Shown here: one piece after another, positions 44,382 to 52,287 of the stretch | Position numbering within the stretch: position 1 is the stretch's first letter | Layout of the letters: every line of letters begins with the position of its first letter | From: Desulfoscipio gibsoniae DSM 7213 | GTDB taxonomy: Bacteria > Bacillota > Desulfotomaculia > Desulfotomaculales > Desulfallaceae | Length of the DNA: 64,000 nucleotides | NCBI RefSeq assembly: GCF_000233715.2 | Contig: NC_021184.1 | Coordinates: 2,132,001-2,196,000, forward strand | Direction: 5' to 3' | Notes under the pieces: generated by a model | Seen by the model: the letters and a program-made list of their open reading frames with translations, nothing else | Told to the model about the DNA's origin: nothing | Database searches by the model: none | Position numbers and translations under genes: made by a program

Positions 44382-44420
44382 AAAAGGACCCCGGTAGTAA
44401 GCACCCGGGTCCTTTTTATT
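44382..44420. terminator. Bidirectional intrinsic terminator
   Basis: AAAAGGACCC (44382-44391) pairs with GGGTCCTTTT (44407-44416) between convergent genes ending at 44328 (plus) and 44465 (minus). TTTTTATTT follows on the plus strand. Confidence 0.8.
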
Positions 44421-44464
44421 TAGGGATACAATTTTGAATTGATACCTTTTAATTAACCATTAAA

Positions 44465-44839
44465 TTAAACAGATTCGTACTGGTTGTTTGCTTGTGAAAC
44501 ACCAATGCTTTTAATTTCTTTATCATGAATGTAATATGTGGCACCGCAGTTGAAACAGTTGTATGAGCCGATGTGTTTCAGCGTTTGGTCAGTTTGGCCA
44601 CAGGATGGGCAGGTAAAGGTTCTAACCTCATACAGGGAACCAAACACCAGCATGAAAAATCCTACCACGCCGGCCAATGCCCCACCTATGGCACTAGCTA
44701 AACCCACTGGTGCGCCGGCTACAACTGCCGTTAACCAGCCGGAAAAGCCCACGGTCAATACTACAAAAATAAAAGCCACTACCCGTGCCCCGGACAGAGC
44801 TCCCCCCTGGCCAGGGGCTTTTAAACGCGGACTTGCCAT
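44465..44839 (-). CDS. Hypothetical membrane protein with zinc-ribbon
   Basis: 124 residues. Two hydrophobic helices (about 20-42 and 45-68) then a zinc ribbon with two Cys pairs, CPSCGQ and CFNCGATYY (C-x2-C, 15 residues, C-x2-C), and a charged tail. The ribosome site is AAGGAGGG. It is probably membrane-anchored with the ribbon in the cytosol. No family name can be given. It is convergent with the gene ending at 44328 and divergent from the NapH-like gene. Confidence 0.6.
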   Translation of the reverse strand: MASPRLKAPGQGGALSGARVVAFIFVVLTVGFSGWLTAVVAGAPVGLASAIGGALAGVVGFFMLVFGSLYEVRTFTCPSCGQTDQTLKHIGSYNCFNCGATYYIHDKEIKSIGVSQANNQYESV

Positions 44840-44991
44840 AATACTATCCCTCCTTTTACAATTAGCTATATATTATAATAACACTTTATATTTTATTTCT
44901 GCAAAGAAATAATTAATCCTCTATCAAATTATACCTGCTTCATAAATTTACTATTCCAACCTAAGTGGAGGGGTTGAAGAACAAAAAATAG

Positions 44992-45032
44992 TTGACCATA
45001 ATATAAATATCTATATAATTATATATATAGAT
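44992..45032 (+). promoter_or_regulatory. Promoter with palindromic operator for the NapH-like gene
   Basis: TTGACC (44992-44997), 16-base spacer, TATAAT (45014-45019). ATCTATATA (45009-45017) is the perfect inverse complement of TATATAGAT (45024-45032), so a 9-base-arm palindrome covers the -10 box. This is what a repressor operator would look like. The regulator is unknown. Confidence 0.55.
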
Positions 45033-45057
45033 AATAAATTAAAGGGGGAATATATTA

Positions 45058-45744
45058 ATGAAAGTTCACGAAGCCATATTACGCAGGACAAATCTGCAAG
45101 CTTACACCTGGGTGATGCTGCCGGTGGTGGCCATCGGTGGCTGGTTTTATACCCCGCTGGGGTTCTTGCTGTTCGGGTGCATGATTGGAGCGGTGGGTGT
45201 TTCATTTTTCCGGGGCCGTAACTGGTGTGATTGGATGTGTCCACGGGGTGCTTTTTTGGATTTATTTCTCAGACCCATTAGTCGGAAAATCACCATACCC
45301 GCCTTTTTTAGGCATGAAGCGGTGCGCTCATTTATGCTGCTGTTGATCTTTATTGTTATCGGTGTACAGTTTTACCTGGCCTGGGGCGACCTGCAGGCCA
45401 TGGGGTTGGCCCTGGTCAGGGTGTTGACTATTACCACGGTGGTGGGCATATTGCTTGGTTGGGGTATTCATCCCCGTACCTGGTGTCACATCTGCCCTAT
45501 GGGTACGGTGGCACATTGGATTGCCCGGCGCCAAAAACCGCTGCAAACCGGTAGTAGCTGTGTATCCTGCGGCATTTGCACTAAAGTCTGCCCCATGCAG
45601 CTGGCCCCCAATGAATTTAGCGATCATAACTTGGAATACAGCGATTGCTTGAGATGTTCTTCATGTGTGTACAGCTGTCCTAAGATGGCGCTGTCCTTTG
45701 AAAATAATGTAAACAGGACGGAGTCTTATCAAAAGGCGTCCTGA
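45058..45744 (+). CDS. NapH/YccM-type polyferredoxin membrane protein
   Basis: 228 residues. About four helices with paired Cys motifs at their cytosolic ends (WCDWMCPRGAF and TWCHICPMGTV, the Cx3CP signature of NapH/CcoG-like proteins), followed by two C-terminal [4Fe-4S] ferredoxin motifs: CVSCGICTKVCPM and CLRCSSCVYSCPK. It should pass electrons through the membrane or from a quinol to iron-sulfur partners. It is a single gene driven by an operator-covered promoter. Its partner protein is not in the neighbourhood. Confidence 0.85.
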   Translation: MKVHEAILRRTNLQAYTWVMLPVVAIGGWFYTPLGFLLFGCMIGAVGVSFFRGRNWCDWMCPRGAFLDLFLRPISRKITIPAFFRHEAVRSFMLLLIFIVIGVQFYLAWGDLQAMGLALVRVLTITTVVGILLGWGIHPRTWCHICPMGTVAHWIARRQKPLQTGSSCVSCGICTKVCPMQLAPNEFSDHNLEYSDCLRCSSCVYSCPKMALSFENNVNRTESYQKAS

Positions 45745-45832
45745 TTTTTCTCTGGAATAAACTGAATAATACTGGCAAATAGTTTAAAAAATATTATTAT
45801 TTGTCACTTAAAAGGTAGATTCATATTAATAA

Positions 45833-45871
45833 CAAGAGCCGCTGCATATGATTTTTAAGCAGCGGCTCTTG
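45833..45871. terminator. Perfect 13-bp hairpin between convergent genes
   Basis: CAAGAGCCGCTGC (45833-45845) pairs perfectly with GCAGCGGCTCTTG (45859-45871). It separates the NapH-like gene (plus) from alr (minus). T-runs are short on both sides (TTATTAAT on minus). Confidence 0.6.
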
Positions 45872-45898
45872 GCATTGGTTGATTATGTGAGTATTAAG

Positions 45899-47032
45899 TT
45901 AATAGTCCCCAACGTAATACCTGGGCACTCGGCAATTAACCGCGCACAATACCTCGTAATTAATTGTGCCTATTTTTTCGGCGATATCATCCGCTGTTAT
46001 CTCATTATTGCCTTGACGACCCAGCAATACCACCTCTTCCCCCGTCTCAACGTCCGGTATGTGCCCTGCGTCCACCATGAACTGGTCCATGCAGATGCGC
46101 CCGATTACAGGTGCCCGCTGGCCGCGGATTAGCACTTCACCTTTGGAGGAAAGCAGCCTGCTGTAGCCGTCGGCGTAGCCCGCCGGTATGGTGACCACTA
46201 CTGTTGGGGTAGGAGTGATATGGGTCACTCCGTAACTGATACCGAAGCCGGCGGGCACGTGCTTAACGTGGGCCACCCTGGCTTTGACGGTCATCACGGG
46301 CTGCAGGCTGGTGCCATCTTTGGCTGTTTCATTGGAAGGGTAGATGCCATAAATGGCAATACCGGCCCGCACCATGTCCAGGTGGGTCTCGGGCATATCC
46401 AGCAGCGCTGCGCTGTTCGCCGCATGTCTACAGGGAAAGGTAATTCCTTCCCGGGCAAGCAGGTCTAAAAATTCTTGAAAACTATGCCACTGACTATAGG
46501 CATAGCTTTTGTCACGGCAATCTGCAGACGCAAAATGAGTAAAGATGCCATCTAGTTCCAGGTTGGGCATCCTGGCGATATCTGTGATATTCTTTATCCC
46601 ATCGTTATCCGGGAAAAAGCCCAGCCGGCCCATGCCAGTGTCCACTTTAATATGCACGTGTGCTTTTTTACCAGCCTGGGTGGCCATCTTAGACAGTTCC
46701 CGGGCAGTTTGTACGCTGTAAATGGTTTGTGTTAGGTTATATTCCAATATAAGATGATAATCTTCCGGTATGGTATAGCCCAGCACCAGAACCGGGGCAT
46801 CAATACCCTCTTCCCGAAGTTCAGTCCCTTCGCTGGCCCGGGCCACGCCCAGACGGGTAGCTCCATTGGCCAGGGCGATTCTGGCTACCCTGGGGGCACC
46901 ATGACCGTAGGCGTTGGCTTTGACTACCGCCATAAGCTCAGCCTGTGGGCTGGCTATGTTCCTTAGCTGTTTGATATTGTGGGCCAGTGCTCCGATGTTA
47001 ATCTCCGACCATACCGGTGCATGGTAAATCAT
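45899..47032 (-). CDS. alr: Alanine racemase
   Basis: 377 residues, family length. The PLP Lys is in MAVVKANAYGHGAPRVA (about 35-51) and the catalytic Tyr is in the C-terminal half in IYGIYPSNE/FGISYGVTHI. PLP-binding Tyr/Arg-bearing segments such as HIKVDTGMGRLGF are present. It makes D-alanine for peptidoglycan. It follows nnrDE by 43 bases; the acpS-nnrDE-alr order is common in Firmicutes. Constitutive housekeeping expression is expected. Confidence 0.95.
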   Translation of the reverse strand: MIYHAPVWSEINIGALAHNIKQLRNIASPQAELMAVVKANAYGHGAPRVARIALANGATRLGVARASEGTELREEGIDAPVLVLGYTIPEDYHLILEYNLTQTIYSVQTARELSKMATQAGKKAHVHIKVDTGMGRLGFFPDNDGIKNITDIARMPNLELDGIFTHFASADCRDKSYAYSQWHSFQEFLDLLAREGITFPCRHAANSAALLDMPETHLDMVRAGIAIYGIYPSNETAKDGTSLQPVMTVKARVAHVKHVPAGFGISYGVTHITPTPTVVVTIPAGYADGYSRLLSSKGEVLIRGQRAPVIGRICMDQFMVDAGHIPDVETGEEVVLLGRQGNNEITADDIAEKIGTINYEVLCAVNCRVPRYYVGDY

Positions 47033-47075
47033 GTCGTACCTCCGTGAAAATGGATGTGCATTAACTTTTGCAATT

Positions 47076-48797
47076 TTATTCTACTGTCTTCAGTACTGAA
47101 GGCAGATGCTCAAGCAAGTCCCCAGCCAAAAGGCTGGCCATGCCTTTATCACGGGCGGCGGCGTCTCCTGCCAGTCCGTGCAGGTAGACCCCGGCGGCTG
47201 CGGCAGGTAGCGCCTGCATACCCTGGGCCAAAAGGCCGGCGATGATGCCGGTCAGCACATCTCCCGAGCCACCGGCAGCCATGCCCGGGTTACCAGTGTT
47301 ATTAATATATATGGAACCATCCGGGCCGGCTACTACTGTACCTGCGCCCTTTAGAACCACCACGGCACCCCATTGCGTGGCTTTGGTAGCTGCTACGCCA
47401 AGCCGGTTATTTTGTATTTGGGGGATAGTACGCCCCGTTAGCCGTGCCATTTCACCCGGGTGGGGGGTAAGCACCAGGTCGGGCTGTACTGCGGCAAACA
47501 GTTCGGTTTTGCCTGCCAGCGCGTTTAAGGCATCGGCATCCAGCACACATGGAATTTTTATATGCAAAAGGATTTCCTTGATTAAATCTGTAACGTCTTC
47601 ACCGGTACCCAGTCCCGGGCCCAGGGCCAGCACATCGCTATTGGACGCGCGGCTTAATATACTCTCCAGCGCCGATTTGCTGATTATGCCCCGGTCGGTC
47701 TGGGGCAACGGGAAAGTCATCACCTCGGTTAATTTGGACTCGGCAATGTCGTGGATGCCAGTTGGCACGCCAAGGGTGACCAGCCCGGCACCCGACCGGG
47801 CTGCTGCTTGGGACGCCAACACTGCAGCCCCGGACATGCCCCGGGAACCGGCAATCACCAGCACTCGCCCGAAATTACCCTTATGCTCGTTACCTGTACG
47901 CTTGGGCCACCAACCCCGCACCAACTGGTCGGTAATTAAATAACGGTTGCCTCCTGCGCTGCTGCCGTCTCCTGTGCTCGCGCCCATGTTTTTATTATGC
48001 TTATTAATTCCTGGGCCTTTACCTCCCTTGCCATCTTCAACACATGTGCTTTTGACCATGCCCTTACCTTTGCCGGCATTTACTTCATCGCTGGTTTTAC
48101 CGGTGATGCTTCTATCTCCGTATATAGTTTCACTTGCGGTCACCGTAGCGGGAATGGATATATCTACTACATGAAGCTCCCCTACGTATTGACGCGCTAT
48201 GGGCAGCACTAGACCCAGCTTAGGTATCGCAAAGGTTACCGTATTTTTGGCTATAATGCACGGGCCGTTGGCCCGGCCGGTATCGGCTTCCAGGCCCGAG
48301 GGGATGTCTACAGCCACCACAGGTTTGCCACATGCGTTAATAGCCTCAATAATGGGTACCATTTGATCGGGCACCGTTCCCTTAAATCCAGTACCATATA
48401 AAGCATCCACTACCAGGTCGGCCTTCATTAACGCCAGCCGGACCAGGTTGACGTCATTATTTTTATTTACCTGGTAGATCCTCTGCCCCATCTTGCGCCA
48501 GATATTTAAATTAATAAGTGCATCTCCCTTAATTTTTTCTGCTTCCGTGGCCAGGAGAACCTGTACCTTAGCACCCCGGTTATGTAGATGTCGGGCCACC
48601 ACAAAGCCATCGCCACCGTTGTTTCCCTTGCCGGCAAAAACTATTATGGTGCTTTGAGTAAGGTTTTCCAGCAGCGAAACAACTACTTCCGCCACCTTAA
48701 TCCCGGCATTTTCCATTAGCACGACGCCAGGTATGCCGTATTCCTTGATGGCTATTTGGTCCATTGCGCCCATTTCTTGCGCAGTTACCAGTCGCAA
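47076..48797 (-). CDS. nnrDE: Bifunctional NAD(P)H-hydrate repair enzyme (epimerase + ADP-dependent dehydratase)
   Basis: 573 residues from TTG 48797, which lies 10 bases after AAGGAG; the longer frame overlaps acpS. N-terminal epimerase (1-about 235: VVLMENAGIKVAEVV, FAGKGNNGGDGFVVARHL, AVDIPSGLEADTG) and C-terminal dehydratase (about 300-573: RVLVIAGSRGMSGAAVLAS, LTPHPGEMARLTG, GAGTVVAGPDG, GNPGMAAGGSGDVLTGIIAGLLAQG). An insert of about 65 residues rich in Gly, Lys and Ser (NAGKGKGMVKSTCVEDGKGGK...) links the domains and is unusual. It repairs damaged NAD(P)H hydrates. It starts 2 bases after the acpS stop. Confidence 0.94.
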   Translation of the reverse strand: MRLVTAQEMGAMDQIAIKEYGIPGVVLMENAGIKVAEVVVSLLENLTQSTIIVFAGKGNNGGDGFVVARHLHNRGAKVQVLLATEAEKIKGDALINLNIWRKMGQRIYQVNKNNDVNLVRLALMKADLVVDALYGTGFKGTVPDQMVPIIEAINACGKPVVAVDIPSGLEADTGRANGPCIIAKNTVTFAIPKLGLVLPIARQYVGELHVVDISIPATVTASETIYGDRSITGKTSDEVNAGKGKGMVKSTCVEDGKGGKGPGINKHNKNMGASTGDGSSAGGNRYLITDQLVRGWWPKRTGNEHKGNFGRVLVIAGSRGMSGAAVLASQAAARSGAGLVTLGVPTGIHDIAESKLTEVMTFPLPQTDRGIISKSALESILSRASNSDVLALGPGLGTGEDVTDLIKEILLHIKIPCVLDADALNALAGKTELFAAVQPDLVLTPHPGEMARLTGRTIPQIQNNRLGVAATKATQWGAVVVLKGAGTVVAGPDGSIYINNTGNPGMAAGGSGDVLTGIIAGLLAQGMQALPAAAAGVYLHGLAGDAAARDKGMASLLAGDLLEHLPSVLKTVE

Positions 48798-48798
48798 T

Positions 48799-49173
48799 TT
48801 AATCACTCTCCTTGCGTATTGCAGTGGCAAATGCCACCGCACGTCCCCGGTCGTGGGAAATGGACAGCAATACGCCGCCCACTTGCCCAACCAGGGCATG
48901 TTGTTCTGCCGCGCCGGTGAGCACCACTTGCACCGGCTGGTTGCCGCCGCCTCGGATTTCTACTTCGTGCCAGGTCGTAACTCCGGAGCCCAGGGCCTTG
49001 AAAACCGCTTCTTTAGCGGCGAACCGCGCGGCTAGACAGGGCCAGGGGTTGCGGCGGCGCATGCAAAAAGCAATTTCCCCCGGTGTAAAAACACGGTCTA
49101 GGAACCGTTTCCCACGGCGGGCAGCTTTTTCTATCCTGGCAATTTCTATTATATCAGTGCCAATGCCAGTTAT
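48799..49173 (-). CDS. acpS: Holo-[acyl-carrier-protein] synthase with non-standard start
   Basis: The family core is complete: GIGTDIIEIARIEKAARRG with the metal Asp, FTPGEIAFC, RFAAKEAVFKALG, and the C-terminal SISHDRGRAVAFA. Taking the frame from ATA 49173 gives 124 residues, the usual length. The frame has no ATG, GTG or TTG before the core: a TAA stop lies 6 bases upstream of the ATA (bases 49182-49180), and the only nearby ATG (49178) is one base out of frame. The internal ATG 49062 would drop the catalytic Asp. So either an unusual initiation codon is used or one base is missing. It loads 4'-phosphopantetheine on ACP. Confidence 0.75.
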   Translation of the reverse strand: MTGIGTDIIEIARIEKAARRGKRFLDRVFTPGEIAFCMRRRNPWPCLAARFAAKEAVFKALGSGVTTWHEVEIRGGGNQPVQVVLTGAAEQHALVGQVGGVLLSISHDRGRAVAFATAIRKESD

Positions 49174-49247
49174 CCCATGTTACATCACAACTCTTTTCAA
49201 AATAAATTTAATTATACATGTGCCCGTCAAAAAATTCCACGCAGTAA

Positions 49248-49274
49248 AATGTAAAACCTGCCTGTTAGCAGGTT
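49248..49274 (-). terminator. Small hairpin after the 141-residue hypothetical gene
   Basis: AACCTGC (49255-49261) pairs with GCAGGTT (49268-49274), loop of 6. On the minus strand TTACATTTTAC follows. It ends 54 bases after the stop of the gene at 49328. Confidence 0.45.
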
Positions 49275-49327
49275 AAATAGAATTTATTTGAATCTATACA
49301 GCGGTGGTTAAATGCAAGTCTTGAATT

Positions 49328-49753
49328 TTATTGCTCAAAAGGCCTGTCAAATTCGCCGTTTAATTTAAAGTTAACCCACTCAGGAAAGGATACACCGGTG
49401 CTGGCATAGAAATCGCTTTCCCGGGCCGCCTGCTCCGCTTTTATTTTTAAAAAATCGCGTACCGCTCCTTTATAAGATCTGAAAATTTCCTGCTCTATAA
49501 TCCCTTCTTCTATCAGCAATACACGCAAGGCCAGGTTTTCTTCCTCCAGTGTCTTAAGCCGGCTAAACAACTCAATAAACATCAGACGGGTAATATCTTC
49601 ATCAATTGTACGATTAACATCACCCAACATCGCCCATATTTTTTTATCACTGAGCATTTCCCAAACTACCTGCATAAAACTATACCTCCGTTCATTGTTA
49701 TCCAGGGAAGCATAGAAAATGCTCAAATCTTTTCTTTCTCGTTCACTAAGCAT
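49328..49753 (-). CDS. Hypothetical all-helical protein
   Basis: 141 residues, start ATG. No family is recognised. The content is strongly helical: LSEREREDLSIFY-like N-terminus (reads LSERERKDLSIFYASLDNN), then VNRTIDEDITRLMFIELFSRLKTLEEENLALRVLL, a probable amphipathic or coiled-coil helix, and a tail with GVSFPEWVNFKL. No signal or membrane helix. It is followed by a small terminator-like hairpin. It stands apart from lytT by 228 bases with its terminator, so it is probably a single-gene transcript. Confidence 0.6.
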   Translation of the reverse strand: MLSERERKDLSIFYASLDNNERRYSFMQVVWEMLSDKKIWAMLGDVNRTIDEDITRLMFIELFSRLKTLEEENLALRVLLIEEGIIEQEIFRSYKGAVRDFLKIKAEQAARESDFYASTGVSFPEWVNFKLNGEFDRPFEQ

Positions 49754-49954
49754 TTATGTTTGCCTTTATGCTTCCCTTGCTGTAACAGAATTTGTTTACA
49801 TGTTATATTTTTAACTGGTAATCTGATTTGTATACGTAAGGTATAATGCCGTAGGTTTAGAAAAAGCTCAATTTAGTGCAAACCGCGACAGTAAGCCCTT
49901 AGACACATGTTTTCTTTCATTAACTAATGTTATTCGTGTGTTTCTCAAATTAAG

Positions 49955-49983
49955 AAAAGACCTTCTCTACTGGAAGGTCTTTT
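49955..49983 (-). terminator. Intrinsic terminator of lytS-lytT
   Basis: AAAAGACCTTC (49955-49965) pairs perfectly with GAAGGTCTTTT (49973-49983), loop of 7. On the minus strand TTTTCTTAATTT follows; the lytT stop codon is at the foot of the stem. Confidence 0.85.
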
Positions 49984-50755
49984 AAAATCCCAATATTTTG
50001 CGCAGCTTTTTGGCCTGGGCTCTACTTACGGGTACTTCGCTGTGTTCTTTGTCTTCTACAACTAGATTGTAAGTGCCATTAAAAAAGGGCACGATTTCCT
50101 TAACCTTGTGTAGGTTGACCAGGTAGCAGCGGTGGGTGCGAAAGAAAACCTGGGGATTGAGCCTGGCCTCCAGTTCTTTTAAAGTAAAGCGGGTCATCAG
50201 TTTATCGTTATGGGTTTTAATGTAGATATAATCCTGTTCGGTAAAGGCGTAAAAAATATCTGACTCAGCTACCAAAACGGTTTTACCCGTCTTTTCCGCA
50301 GGGATGCGGTCTATTTTAATCTGGGAAGGTCCTGATTTTGCCCGGTTGTTTTCCTGTGGCATGTTTTCTTCATTACCAGCGGCCACTTCCTGATAAGCCT
50401 TTATTACTTTGTCAATGGCTTTTTTGAGTCGACCAGGTTCTACCGGCTTTAGAAGGTAATCCACTGCATTGACCTCGAAAGCTTTTAAGGCATACTCATC
50501 ATAGGCTGTTATGAATATCACCTGGGGCGGTTTCGGCAGTTCCTGGATGGCCGCACCCAGTTCCAGTCCCGTCATGCCCGGCATGGATACATCTAAGAAA
50601 AGCACCTGATAATCCAGCGCCTTGACCAGGGCCAGGGCCTCCTGAGCGTTGGCAGCCTCACCCACTATCTCTATATTGTCAAATTTGCTTAAGAGGAAGC
50701 GTAACTCCTGGCGTGCAGGGTATTCATCATCAACTATCAATGCTTTTAGCTTCAT
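49982..50755 (-). CDS. LytTR-family response regulator
   Basis: 257 residues from ATG 50755, preceded by GAGGGGGAG; the frame upstream of that is the kinase gene in another phase. Receiver domain (1-120; KALIVDDEYPARQELRFLL, phospho-Asp in VLFLDVSMPGMTGLEL, DYLLKPVEP) and a C-terminal LytTR DNA-binding domain (about 150-257) with YIKTHNDKLMTRFTLKELEARLN and FFRTHRCYLVNLHKVKEI. It overlaps the kinase gene by 26 bases. Targets are unknown; the adjoining acs is a candidate. Confidence 0.94.
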   Translation of the reverse strand: MKLKALIVDDEYPARQELRFLLSKFDNIEIVGEAANAQEALALVKALDYQVLFLDVSMPGMTGLELGAAIQELPKPPQVIFITAYDEYALKAFEVNAVDYLLKPVEPGRLKKAIDKVIKAYQEVAAGNEENMPQENNRAKSGPSQIKIDRIPAEKTGKTVLVAESDIFYAFTEQDYIYIKTHNDKLMTRFTLKELEARLNPQVFFRTHRCYLVNLHKVKEIVPFFNGTYNLVVEDKEHSEVPVSRAQAKKLRKILGF

Positions 50756-52064
50756 TTGTCTCCCCCTCTCTTTCCAGTGTGTTATACGACAACGGGATTC
50801 TAACATATATGGATGTACCTTCACCGGGTACACTGACAATGCGTAGACCATAATCATGGCCATATAATCCCTTGAGCCTTTCATGTACATTGCTGAGGCC
50901 CACCCCATTCCCCGAGCCGAAACCCGGGGTAAGTACTTTGGGCTGTAGTTCAATATCGATACCCACGCCGTCATCTCTGACCACAATAAGCATTTCATCT
51001 TCATGTTTGCTGGCGGTAATCTGCACTGTACCCTGACCTGGCTTGGGCAGAATGCCATGCTTGATGGCGTTTTCCACCAGTGGTTGAATAGTTAATACCG
51101 GTACCTTGCACTCCAGCAGTTCATCGTCTATTTCTCGTACCACCCGCAGTTTATCTCTGAACCTGGCTCGCTCCAGTATTAGATACGTGTTCAGGTATTC
51201 CATTTCCTCCTTCAATGTATTAAAGTGCCCGTGTCTTTTTAAAGCGTGGCGGAAGAACGAGGCCAATCGTATTAACAGTCTTCTTGCTGTCTCTGGATTG
51301 GTGCGACTGAACATAATAATGGTGTTCAGGGTGTTAAATAAAAAGTGCGGATTAATTTGAGCCTGCAGTGCATCCAGTTCAGCCTTGGTAACCAATTGTG
51401 CCTGGCGGTCTACTTCAGCCAGTTCCATTTGCATGCCCAAAAGCTGGGCTACTCCAACCGCCAGTTTAACTACGGCATGGGGCAGCTCACCCTGCTGGGT
51501 TTGATAGAGCTTGACGGTGCCCACTAGTTCACCCTTGCATAACAATGGTACAATTACCGCTGATTGCAGCGGGCAGCCCGGCACCGGGCAATCCAACCCA
51601 TAACCGTCCCGCACTATTTTTATTTCCCCCGTGCGAATTACTTCCTTGGTGGCCAGTGTCATAATAGGAAGTCCTGCCTTGTGATGGTTCGACCCGGCAC
51701 CGATATAGGCTAATACCTTTTCCCGGTCTGTAATGGCCACCGCTGCAACATCGGCGGTGCGACGGATAATTTCGGCTGTATAGCCGGCGGTTTCTTCATT
51801 CAGTCCCCGGCGCAAAATAGGCAGCGTTTCATTAGCAATGCGCAGAGTGGGATCCAGCGGTTCATCAACCGGGTTGTGCCTGTGGCTGTGCCAATGTGTA
51901 AAAATATATATTGCAGCCAGCGTGGACAGCAGTGCGGAAAAGGTTAAAAAGGCTACTGCGGCATAAAGCTGCGGCTGCCAAAGGTAAATAGCCGCCAGCG
52001 TTATTGCAAAAATGACGCACCAACAAAGTAGAGTTTTGCAGGTAGGACTTTCCATTGACGGCAT
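50730..52064 (-). CDS. LytS-type sensor histidine kinase with GAF domain
   Basis: 444 residues. Two N-terminal helices (about 12-30 and 36-55), then a GAF-like domain (about 80-215; VAAVAITDREKVLAYIGAG, SAVIVPLLCKGELVGTVKLY), then the His_kinase domain with phospho-acceptor His in INPHFLFNTLNTIIMFSR and ATP-binding VENAIKHGI, DDGVGI and GNGVGLSNVHERLKGLYG. It lacks the 5-helix LytS sensor, so it senses through the GAF or membrane part. Its 3' end overlaps lytT. It lies downstream of acs, separated by 223 bases with a hairpin, so it likely has its own promoter. Confidence 0.93.
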   Translation of the reverse strand: MPSMESPTCKTLLCWCVIFAITLAAIYLWQPQLYAAVAFLTFSALLSTLAAIYIFTHWHSHRHNPVDEPLDPTLRIANETLPILRRGLNEETAGYTAEIIRRTADVAAVAITDREKVLAYIGAGSNHHKAGLPIMTLATKEVIRTGEIKIVRDGYGLDCPVPGCPLQSAVIVPLLCKGELVGTVKLYQTQQGELPHAVVKLAVGVAQLLGMQMELAEVDRQAQLVTKAELDALQAQINPHFLFNTLNTIIMFSRTNPETARRLLIRLASFFRHALKRHGHFNTLKEEMEYLNTYLILERARFRDKLRVVREIDDELLECKVPVLTIQPLVENAIKHGILPKPGQGTVQITASKHEDEMLIVVRDDGVGIDIELQPKVLTPGFGSGNGVGLSNVHERLKGLYGHDYGLRIVSVPGEGTSIYVRIPLSYNTLEREGETNEAKSIDS

Positions 52065-52222
52065 AACCCTTCCCCCGTAATAAACAATAATCTCAATATT
52101 CTAAAATTTGGTTATTCATAATTATTATTCGACAGCATCAAAACTATTCCTGCAGTAATTAATTAAAAAACGTGGGTAGTTATGACAAAATAGGTTGCCA
52201 GGCATGTTGTTGCTTCGCACCA

Positions 52223-52260
52223 AAAGGCAGGCACCTTTTTCAGGTGCCTGCCTTTCTCTT
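52223..52260. terminator. Perfect 13-bp terminator hairpin after acs
   Basis: AAAGGCAGGCACC (52223-52235) pairs perfectly with GGTGCCTGCCTTT (52243-52255). CTCTTTTG follows on the plus strand and TTGGTG on the minus strand. It lies 33 bases after the acs stop (minus). Confidence 0.7.
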
Positions 52261-52287
52261 TTGTTGCTGTTTGCAAGATTAAGGAAA

